Shown: positions 1 to 5,358 of the stretch, piece after piece
How positions within the stretch are numbered: position 1 is the first letter of the stretch
Layout of the letters: each line of letters opens with the position of its first letter
DNA from: Erysipelotrichaceae bacterium
GTDB lineage: Bacteria; Bacillota_I; Bacilli_A; Erysipelotrichales; Erysipelotrichaceae
NCBI GenBank assembly: GCA_027449005.1
Contig: DAIDML010000132.1
Coordinates: 1 to 5,503 of the forward strand
Direction of reading: 5' to 3'
DNA length: 5,503 bases
Made by a program: the position numbers and the translations under genes
Notes under the pieces: generated by a model
The model's input: the letters and a program-made list of their open reading frames with translations, nothing else
What the model was told of the DNA's origin: nothing
The model's database searches: none

Positions 1-178
1 CCCAAAAGCGTTTGGCGGTGGTGGGATTATCACTTTGAAAATTGAGTTTTAAGGTTTGATTGGAAATACTCAACGTTGCATCGGTTTGTACCAATGCAGC
101 TAGTTGTGCTCGTGCACAACATGGCTTCAACTCATTCATGACAATCTCTGCTTTAACCTCCGAAGTGTAAGATGGCAA
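1..178 (-). CDS. whiA: WhiA (YvcL) sporulation/cell-division regulator, N-terminal part, cut by window edge
   Basis: Only the first 59 codons are visible; the gene runs off the left edge. WhiA proteins are DNA-binding factors with an N-terminal LAGLIDADG-like domain and a C-terminal helix-turn-helix. They affect cell division and chromosome segregation in Firmicutes and sporulation in Streptomyces. The visible N-terminus fits the family: a SYTSEVKAEI opening, then a Cys pair in KPCCARAQLAAL (residues 19-30), then a TLSI/LKLNF strand region. I chose a TTG start (178-176) because a stop codon lies three codons upstream in frame, the residues after TTG match the usual SF(T/S)SEVK opening, and an AGGAGGTGAT Shine-Dalgarno sits 5 bases upstream. 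The next in-frame ATG (139-137) would remove that conserved opening. The gene overlaps the end of glmR by 26 bases, so translation is probably coupled. Identification is good; the HTH domain is outside the window. Confidence 0.88.
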   Translation of the reverse strand, partial: MPSYTSEVKAEIVMNELKPCCARAQLAALVQTDATLSISNQTLKLNFQSDNPTTAKRFW

Positions 179-1109
179 ACGACATCACCTCCTCGCAACA
201 GCGTTGAACCTTCACATCATCATGGATGACGGTGTTACCCACGGTGGTTAATAAATCATACGATAAGACCTTGGTTAAGGAAGGATAGCGAATGGTGAGG
301 GGTTCACACTCATCCAAGGCATAATGATCAAGAATATGATCCGGTAATGGTGTGTTCGCCACAATGGCTAAATCCAAGGTGAGTGGGCAATGATCATAGA
401 TGGCTTGAAGATGATCATTCAGATCATACCCTTTGGTTTCCCCTTTTTGTGTCATCGCATTGGCCACAAAAATCTTTCTTGCCTTCGAATGCATCAGTGC
501 TTGCGCAAGTTCTGGAATAATCAAATTAGGAAGGATACTGGTGTATAAAGACCCTACCCCAAAGAAGATAAAATCAGCCTTTTCAATGGCTTCAATGGCT
601 TGGGTAGACGCATGCACTTCACTGACATACGAAAGATGCTTAATGCGTGATTTGGCTTCTTTCCCTATCTTATTCTCTCCAATGATGACACTTCCATCTT
701 CACAAATGGCTTTGAGTGTCACGGTTTGTGTTGTGCTTGGAATGATATCTCCATTGATGTTGAGAACTTTACTGATGTTGGAAATGGAAAGCATAAAATC
801 CCCACTGCTTTCAGTGAGGGCACTTAAAATAAGATTGCCTAAACTATGTCCACTTAAATCCATCGCATTGTCTTTAAAACGATACGTCATGATTTGTGAA
901 AGGATCGTTTCTTCAGGAGCCATCGCAACCATGACATTACGAATGTCTCCCATGGCTGGAATATCAAAGATGGAACGTAAACGTCCCGTCGAACCACCAT
1001 CATCAGCCACCGTGACCAGTGATGTTAAATGAATATCTGGAATGCGTTTTAATCCTCGCAGTAAGGCTGCTTGTCCTTTGCCACCACCAATGACAACTAC
1101 TCGCTTCAT
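153..1109 (-). CDS. glmR: GlmR/YvcK, UDP-GlcNAc-binding regulator of amino-sugar and envelope precursor supply
   Basis: This is a 318-residue member of the YvcK/CofD-like family. In B. subtilis GlmR (YvcK) binds UDP-GlcNAc and stimulates the glucosamine-6-phosphate synthase GlmS, which is needed for growth on gluconeogenic carbon sources. Visible family landmarks are the N-terminal Rossmann-type loop VVVIGGGKG (residues 4-12), TVADDGGSTGRLR (33-45), PAMGDIRNVMVA (51-62), LSGHSLGNL (85-93), SKVLNINGDIIP (113-124), GVGSLYTSILPNL (184-196) and ANAMTQKGETKGY (216-228). The first loop is GGGKGQA rather than the GGGTGLS of B. subtilis. I chose the ATG at 1109-1107, one base after the rapZ stop, because MKRVVVIGGG matches the family start and a GGGGGAG site lies just upstream. 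An ATG at 1178 would add 23 unrelated residues and overlap rapZ by 68 bases. The gene is likely coupled to rapZ upstream and overlaps whiA downstream. The protein is cytoplasmic. Confidence 0.94.
   Translation of the reverse strand: MKRVVVIGGGKGQAALLRGLKRIPDIHLTSLVTVADDGGSTGRLRSIFDIPAMGDIRNVMVAMAPEETILSQIMTYRFKDNAMDLSGHSLGNLILSALTESSGDFMLSISNISKVLNINGDIIPSTTQTVTLKAICEDGSVIIGENKIGKEAKSRIKHLSYVSEVHASTQAIEAIEKADFIFFGVGSLYTSILPNLIIPELAQALMHSKARKIFVANAMTQKGETKGYDLNDHLQAIYDHCPLTLDLAIVANTPLPDHILDHYALDECEPLTIRYPSLTKVLSYDLLTTVGNTVIHDDVKVQRCCEEVMSFAILHFGG
184..193 (-). promoter_or_regulatory. Strong Shine-Dalgarno that sets the TTG start of whiA
   Basis: The minus strand reads AGGAGGTGAT, a ten-base match to the anti-Shine-Dalgarno end of 16S rRNA. 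It lies inside the glmR coding region and ends 5 bases before the TTG at 178. It supports the non-ATG start and suggests translation from within glmR. Confidence 0.8.
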
Positions 1110-1110
1110 A

Positions 1111-1971
1111 TTACTCCCCCAAGTCTTTATGTTTGGTATAGACTTTATAGTGTTCATCAAAATGCATAGATAAGGCATTCACTAAGGTAACAGAGCGATG
1201 TTTACCCCCCGTACACCCTATAGCGACTGTCACGTGATTCTTACCTTCTTGAATGTATAAAGGAAATGAGAACGTTAAGAAGTCAATAAGATGGTTCAAA
1301 TACTGCTGTGCCATTTCTTGACCCATGACATACTCTACCACCGCTTGATCATTACCCGTTAAAGGACGTAACTCAGGCTCCCAAAATGGATTCTTAATGA
1401 AGCGAACATCAAATACACAATCCGCATCTTTTGGAATACCATGTTTGAAGCCAAAAGAGACAAAACTGATACTGAACGTCGGCATGGATTCCACACCATA
1501 CAAGATTTGAAGACGCTTGGTTAAATCTTGATTACTCAAAGACGTGGTATCAATGCAGGTTGAGGCTTCTTTTAAAGGACTGAGCATCTCAATTTCAACA
1601 CTGATGGCTTCACTTAACGAAGAAGCTAAATTACGCAATAAGAAAGGATGAGTTCTTCGTGTTGCTTTATAGCGTTTCAATAATACATCTTCCTCTGCTT
1701 CTAAGAAAAGTACTCGAACATCCGCTTCTGAATTGGATAAGCGAAGAATGAGTTTCTTCATGAATAAGGATTCAGTGGATAAAGCGACAAAATCAAAACG
1801 AGGATCATCATTGGTTAAGATAAGATTCAATATCTCTTCAAACAACTCAAAAGGAATCTGGTCCATGACCGTGTATCCCATGTCTTCTAAGATGCCCATC
1901 GCCACGGTTTTACCCGCTCCGGAGTAACCACTGACGACGACAATGCGTTTACGTTTATTGTCTTTTTTCAT
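1111..1971 (-). CDS. rapZ: RapZ/YvcJ family nucleotide-binding protein
   Basis: This 286-residue protein has the usual length of the RapZ/YvcJ family. The E. coli member is an adaptor that directs RNase E to the GlmZ small RNA. In Firmicutes YvcJ hydrolyses nucleotides and its exact role is less clear; no sRNA role is shown here. Landmarks in order: Walker A GYSGAGKT (15-22), FLEAEEDVLLKRY (89-101) with TRRTHP (104-109), VSFGFKHGIPKDAD (171-184), FDVRFIKNPFWEPELRPLTG (187-206), and C-terminal IGCTGGKHRSVTL (251-263). The usual DNLP motif after Walker A reads DQIP (37-40). The start is the only reasonable one: an in-frame TAG lies four codons upstream and no other start codon precedes Walker A. 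There is no Shine-Dalgarno before it; instead a promoter -10 ends 6 bases upstream, which suggests a leaderless mRNA. It is the first gene of a rapZ-glmR-whiA operon, with glmR starting one base after its stop. Confidence 0.94.
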   Translation of the reverse strand: MKKDNKRKRIVVVSGYSGAGKTVAMGILEDMGYTVMDQIPFELFEEILNLILTNDDPRFDFVALSTESLFMKKLILRLSNSEADVRVLFLEAEEDVLLKRYKATRRTHPFLLRNLASSLSEAISVEIEMLSPLKEASTCIDTTSLSNQDLTKRLQILYGVESMPTFSISFVSFGFKHGIPKDADCVFDVRFIKNPFWEPELRPLTGNDQAVVEYVMGQEMAQQYLNHLIDFLTFSFPLYIQEGKNHVTVAIGCTGGKHRSVTLVNALSMHFDEHYKVYTKHKDLGE

Positions 1972-1977
1972 GGTTTC

Positions 1978-2006
1978 ATTCTACAACATTCCCACGTGTT
2001 TCACAA
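1978..2006 (-). promoter_or_regulatory. Sigma-A type promoter for rapZ-glmR-whiA
   Basis: On the minus strand a -35 TTGTGA (2006-2001, 4/6 to consensus) is followed by a 17-base spacer and a -10 TAGAAT (1983-1978, 5/6). It lies just after the trxB terminator, where a promoter for the left operon is expected. Six bases separate the -10 from the rapZ ATG, so the predicted transcription start falls on or beside the A of the ATG. Confidence 0.68.
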
Positions 2007-2011
2007 GCAAC

Positions 2012-2037
2012 CCAAAGAAAAGACCTTGGTAGGTCTT
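2012..2037 (-). terminator. Rho-independent terminator after trxB
   Basis: The minus strand reads AAGACCT-ACCA-AGGTCTT, a perfect 7-bp stem (arms at 2037-2031 and 2026-2020) with a 4-base loop. It is followed by a T-rich run, TTCTTT after the stem. The first arm overlaps the trxB stop codon. The stem is short with moderate GC, so it may be leaky. No T-run follows on the plus strand, so it acts in one direction only. Confidence 0.72.
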
Positions 2038-2962
2038 AATGAAAGGAATTAATGTAATGAAAGGCTTGTTGGGCTGCCACTGCTCCATCATTGGCAGCGG
2101 TCACAATCTGTCTTAAAAACTTCGCACACACATCTCCTGCCCCATATAATCCAGGGATAGCGGTCCTCATGTTTTCATCCACAATGAGATAGCCATCTTG
2201 ATTGGTGATGTTGAGGTGAGACACAAAATCAGTATTAGGAGTTGATCCAATGTATGGGAACACCGCTTTGGTAGGAATGATTTGTTTCTCTTGGTTCACA
2301 TTGGATACAATCTCTAATCCAGAGATGATTCCATTCTCAAGCACATAACGCACGGGCGAATGCAACCAAATCACATTGATGTTAGGGTTGTTGAGCACTT
2401 GTTCTTGAATGTGAGGTTCAGCTCTAAAGACATCACGACGAACAATCAGGTTCACCACCGAAGCAAACTTAGTAAGATACAAGGATTCCTCACAGGCGGA
2501 GTTTCCTCCCCCAATCACACTCACAGGTTGATTACGATAGAACGCTCCATCACACACCGCACAAAAGGATAATCCTTTTCCAATGAGCGTATCATCCCCT
2601 TCAAGTCCTAGTTGTTTCTCCAGTGTTCCACTGGCAATCATTACGGTTTTTGACGTGTAAACATTACCATCCTCACATTGAATGTGAAAGATGTTATCCA
2701 CTTTATCAATCTTAGTCACTCGACCATACAAGTATTCCACTCCCGTTTCAGTCGCATGTTCATACATGTCCATCGCAAGTTGATATCCAGTCACCAGTTT
2801 TTGTCCAGGCCAGTTCGCAATTTCATACGTCTTAACCAGTTTTCCACCTGGTGCTTCAGGTTCTAGAATCGCGGTTTTTAATCCCGCTCTTGGACCATAG
2901 ACCCCTGCTGTTAATCCTGCAGGACCAGCACCCACAATGATTAAATCGTAGTACGTGTCCAT
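2036..2962 (-). CDS. trxB: Thioredoxin-disulfide reductase
   Basis: This 308-residue flavoprotein has the normal length of low-molecular-weight bacterial thioredoxin reductases, which pass electrons from NADPH through FAD and a redox Cys pair to thioredoxin in the cytoplasm. Features in order: FAD-binding dinucleotide fold GAGPAGL (11-17), PGGK (38-41) and NWPG (50-53), the redox-active motif C134-A-V-C137 followed by DGAFY, the NADPH-binding loop IGGGNSACEE (150-159), a VRRDVFRA segment (174-181) whose arginines fit the NADP 2'-phosphate site, and the C-terminal FAD motif GLYGAGDV (271-278). CAVC replaces CATC, a common variant. The start is fixed by an AAAGGAGG site seven bases upstream, which lies inside the preceding fusion gene. 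The first 22 bases overlap the end of that gene, so the two are coupled. It is the last gene before a terminator. A ferredoxin/flavodoxin-NADP reductase-like enzyme is unlikely given the CxxC motif. Confidence 0.95.
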   Translation of the reverse strand: MDTYYDLIIVGAGPAGLTAGVYGPRAGLKTAILEPEAPGGKLVKTYEIANWPGQKLVTGYQLAMDMYEHATETGVEYLYGRVTKIDKVDNIFHIQCEDGNVYTSKTVMIASGTLEKQLGLEGDDTLIGKGLSFCAVCDGAFYRNQPVSVIGGGNSACEESLYLTKFASVVNLIVRRDVFRAEPHIQEQVLNNPNINVIWLHSPVRYVLENGIISGLEIVSNVNQEKQIIPTKAVFPYIGSTPNTDFVSHLNITNQDGYLIVDENMRTAIPGLYGAGDVCAKFLRQIVTAANDGAVAAQQAFHYINSFH

Positions 2963-4398
2963 TCCACATCCTCCTTTAAGATCGCTTCAAATTCACTCCA
3001 TGAGCGAATGGTTTTATTTGGTTTTAAGGCTTGGATCGCTTCATAGCGATCTTCATTGGAAATGTAAGCCACACAGTAAGCTCCAATGTTGGTGGCTGAT
3101 TTGACATCCACCACAGTGTCACCCACATAAATCAAGGCGTCATGTCCTACCCCTAACGCTTCACACGCTTTAAGAATGGCTTCTTTATGAGGCTTATGTT
3201 CCACCACATGATTGAGTCCAATGATGACCTCAAATAAATCCTTCATGTTAAACATGTCTAAGGCATATTCAATCGAATCAGAATGTTTTGAAGACACAAT
3301 GCCTAAACGGTATCCTTGTGCTTTAAGCGAAGTTAACACTTCTTTTGCCCCTTCAAAGGGCTTCACTAAAGAAGCATGAAGTTCTAGATTAATCTTACGG
3401 TATTCCTTCACCAAATCATCAATCTGTGATTCATCAAAATGTTGTATGAAGATTTCTTTGAGAGGAGGTCCCATCAAAGTCTTCTTGGATTCTTCATTGA
3501 TTAAATGACCTAATCCATGATTGTGGTAGAGTTTTTCATACGTGGCCAACACGGCTGGCTCAGTATCCATGATGGTGCCATCAAAATCAAAGAGCAGGAT
3601 GGGTTGTTTACGAGGATACAGTTTTCTAAACAAGCCTAATGTCCCCACAAGTCCGATTAACACAAAGGCAATTGACACAAGTTGAGCACTGCGCAAGCCC
3701 ATAAACATCAAGCTATCACTGCGTAGTCCTTCCACAAAGAAACGCAGTACCCCATACCACATGAGGTAAGCATACACCATGTCTCCACGTTTGACTTGGG
3801 TGAAACGTTTGTATAAATAAATGATCACAAGGTAACCTATGATGTTTCCCATGGATTCATACAAGAAGGTTGGTTCACGATAAGAACCACCAATGAGCAT
3901 GTGATTAGCGAACCAAGTAGGCCATCCTGCATAAAAGGAAGGATCAACCACACGACGAAACGCTTCTTGATTCGCAAAGTTACCCCAACGACCTATCGCT
4001 TGGGCAATCATGATGGTGGGCACTGCTCCATCCGCAATACGTAAGAAATCAATCTTACGCTTCTTCACCCAGAAGTAGCCATACAGGACTCCTAATAATA
4101 GTCCTCCTTGGATAGCCAAGCCACCTTCCCAGGTTGCGATGATTCTAAATGGATCACTTAAATAACCTGCTAGGTCATCTGAAAAAGCCACATACCATAA
4201 ACGTGATCCGATGACGCCTGAAATGAGTGCTCCAAAAAACAAGTCATCCATTTGGGAGGCATCATATCCCATTTTCTTGAATTCTCTAAGTGATAAAGCA
4301 TAGGCAAAGAATGCCCCTGATAAAATAAGCACCGCATACCAACGAATCGCAAATTCTCCGATTTGAAGGATGGTGGATGGATTTGGAAAAAACTGCAT
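2941..4398 (-). CDS. Fusion: prolipoprotein diacylglyceryl transferase (Lgt) plus PpaX-like HAD pyrophosphatase
   Basis: One uninterrupted 485-codon frame encodes two enzymes. Residues 1-260 are Lgt, the membrane enzyme that moves diacylglycerol from phosphatidylglycerol to the lipobox Cys of prolipoproteins. They hold about seven hydrophobic segments (near 17-35, 52-72, 88-110, 120-135, 184-198, 206-224, 236-256), RWY (19-21), the Lgt signature GRWGNFANQE (136-145) and the late arginine R226. Residue 97 is Gln where many Lgt proteins have His (HGGL). Residues 266-485 are a HAD phosphatase: motif I DFDGTIMD (nucleophile D271, D273), a helical cap with MGPPLKEIF (309-317) as in PpaX, motif II IVSS (367-370), motif III K402 in HKPHKEA, and motif IV GDTVVD (426-431). 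In B. subtilis hprK, lgt and ppaX are consecutive genes, and PpaX hydrolyses the pyrophosphate made by HprK. The Lgt C-terminus should face the cytoplasm, which suits the HAD domain. AGGGAG lies six bases before the ATG. The PpaX assignment rests on motifs and context; another HAD phosphatase is possible. Confidence 0.9.
   Translation of the reverse strand: MQFFPNPSTILQIGEFAIRWYAVLILSGAFFAYALSLREFKKMGYDASQMDDLFFGALISGVIGSRLWYVAFSDDLAGYLSDPFRIIATWEGGLAIQGGLLLGVLYGYFWVKKRKIDFLRIADGAVPTIMIAQAIGRWGNFANQEAFRRVVDPSFYAGWPTWFANHMLIGGSYREPTFLYESMGNIIGYLVIIYLYKRFTQVKRGDMVYAYLMWYGVLRFFVEGLRSDSLMFMGLRSAQLVSIAFVLIGLVGTLGLFRKLYPRKQPILLFDFDGTIMDTEPAVLATYEKLYHNHGLGHLINEESKKTLMGPPLKEIFIQHFDESQIDDLVKEYRKINLELHASLVKPFEGAKEVLTSLKAQGYRLGIVSSKHSDSIEYALDMFNMKDLFEVIIGLNHVVEHKPHKEAILKACEALGVGHDALIYVGDTVVDVKSATNIGAYCVAYISNEDRYEAIQALKPNKTIRSWSEFEAILKEDVEWTRTTI
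2970..2977 (-). promoter_or_regulatory. Shine-Dalgarno for trxB inside the fusion gene
   Basis: The minus strand reads AAAGGAGG, seven bases before the trxB ATG. It lies in the last codons of the upstream lgt-ppaX fusion, which supports the 22-base gene overlap and translational coupling. Confidence 0.8.
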
Positions 4399-4401
4399 GG
4401 T

Positions 4402-5355
4402 CTACTCCCTTCCGTTCTCTTGGTTTTGTTGGACGATGTAGTTATACACGCGATCGTCAAATGATTTAGCCGCATCAATGCCTTTTTCTTTGAGGGTGAA
4501 ATCCGTCACGGCCGCTTCAATTAAAACGGATAAGTTACGTCCTTCTTTCACCGGGAAAACCATCTTAGGAATATCAATGCCTAAGATTGGCATACTGAAC
4601 TGTGAATCAATGGAAACCCGTTTATAGGCTTTACCATCTTGCCATTTCTCAAGATACACTACAAAGTCAATGCGCATGGAATCCAATAATGCACTGGCTC
4701 CAAACATGCGTTCCACATCAATGATACCGATACCTCTAAGTTCACGATATCCCTTAAGCAGTTCAGGTGCTGAACCATAAATGGTGTTATGAATGCGTCG
4801 TACATCCACGCGATCATCTGCAATGAGCACATGCCCTTTACGAATGAGTTCAAGTCCTAATTCTGATTTCCCCATCCCAGATTCTCCAGTGATGAGCACT
4901 CCCTTACCATAAACGTTGATGAGAACCCCATGAATCGTATCTGATTCTGAAAGTTGTTCATCCAGATAAGAAATCACATCCACCATGAGTTGGTAGGTTT
5001 TAAGGATGGTTCTAAAGATAGGAAAGTTTTTTGATTTTGCCACATCCATTAAAATGGGAGGACAATCATGAGAGCGAGTGATGATGATGGATGGTGTCCA
5101 TCCATCAGTGAGTTTTTCAAACACATATCGTTGATGTTCATCATTCATGGTTTGAATGTACGCCATCTCTTTATCCCCTAACACCACAATCCGTCGTGGT
5201 TCAGTGTGTTCAAAGAACCCAGAGAGTTCCAGTCCTGGTCGATTCAAGTCAGGGACAACGACCCAACGATTCAATGCATCATCGTTACCACACAACTGCT
5301 CAAACTTAAAGTACTCTTTAACCTTCCTCATTGTACAACGATTGGTGTATTCCAT
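4402..5355 (-). CDS. hprK: HPr kinase/phosphorylase
   Basis: This 317-residue protein is close to the roughly 310 residues of B. subtilis HprK. The enzyme phosphorylates HPr on Ser46 using ATP or pyrophosphate, and removes the phosphate by phosphorolysis that yields pyrophosphate. It is the sensor of carbon catabolite repression in Firmicutes. Residues 1-130 form the variable N-terminal domain (PDLNRPGLELSGFF, 35-48). The kinase core has IHGVLINVYGKGVLITG (141-157) with H142, Walker A GESGMGKS (157-164), ADDRVDVR (179-186) with the catalytic Asp pair D180/D181, the family signature ELRGIGIIDVERMFGASALL (205-224), and the C-terminal PVKEGRNLSVLIEAAV segment (268-283). The chosen ATG has GGGAGG six bases upstream. 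A second Met at residue 9 (MRKVKEYF) aligns better with the B. subtilis N-terminus but has no Shine-Dalgarno. The ATG lies three bases after the uvrA stop, and the fusion gene begins three bases after the hprK stop. Confidence 0.95.
   Translation of the reverse strand: MEYTNRCTMRKVKEYFKFEQLCGNDDALNRWVVVPDLNRPGLELSGFFEHTEPRRIVVLGDKEMAYIQTMNDEHQRYVFEKLTDGWTPSIIITRSHDCPPILMDVAKSKNFPIFRTILKTYQLMVDVISYLDEQLSESDTIHGVLINVYGKGVLITGESGMGKSELGLELIRKGHVLIADDRVDVRRIHNTIYGSAPELLKGYRELRGIGIIDVERMFGASALLDSMRIDFVVYLEKWQDGKAYKRVSIDSQFSMPILGIDIPKMVFPVKEGRNLSVLIEAAVTDFTLKEKGIDAAKSFDDRVYNYIVQQNQENGRE
4405..4410 (-). promoter_or_regulatory. Shine-Dalgarno for the lgt-ppaX fusion
   Basis: AGGGAG on the minus strand abuts the hprK TAG stop and lies six bases before the fusion ATG. 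It supports that start and coupling to hprK. Confidence 0.7.
5085..5107. repeat. Perfect 10-bp inverted repeat inside hprK
   Basis: The arms TGATGGATGG (5085-5094) and CCATCCATCA (5098-5107) are exact reverse complements separated by three bases. In hprK mRNA this would form a tight hairpin over codons for about residues 83-90 (TDGWTPSI). No T-run follows on either strand, so it is not a terminator. It may be chance. Confidence 0.6.
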
Positions 5356-5358
5356 AGG

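Noticed and set aside
433..1032. A 199-codon open frame on the plus strand
   Set aside because: It lies wholly antisense to glmR, has no recognisable motif, and mirrors a frame in which glmR codons give few stops. glmR is certain from its motifs.
1110..1178. Longer glmR start at 1178, 23 residues upstream
   Set aside because: The extra residues resemble no YvcK N-terminus and overlap rapZ by 68 bases. The ATG at 1109 has a ribosome site and the family opening MKRVVVIGGG.
1990..2006. CcpA (cre) operator in the rapZ promoter, suggested by GTGAAACACGTGG
   Set aside because: It lacks the central CG spacing of the cre consensus; the CACGTG is only a 6-base palindrome.
2134..2962. CAVC in TrxB as an unusual active site
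   Set aside because: CAVC is a common natural variant of CATC in Gram-positive thioredoxin reductases, so it is not a finding.
2941..4398. Fusion as an artefact of a missing stop between lgt and ppaX
   Set aside because: Not fully excluded, but the reading frame, codon use and protein quality continue smoothly through the link, and there is no Shine-Dalgarno or ATG before the HAD domain that would mark a separate gene.
4170..4478. A 102-codon minus-strand frame across the hprK/lgt boundary
   Set aside because: It is out of frame with both proteins, which are clear there, and has no family features.
5320..5336. TACAAT on the minus strand inside the first hprK codons as a promoter -10
   Set aside because: No acceptable -35 lies 16-18 bases upstream, and hprK is already coupled to uvrA.
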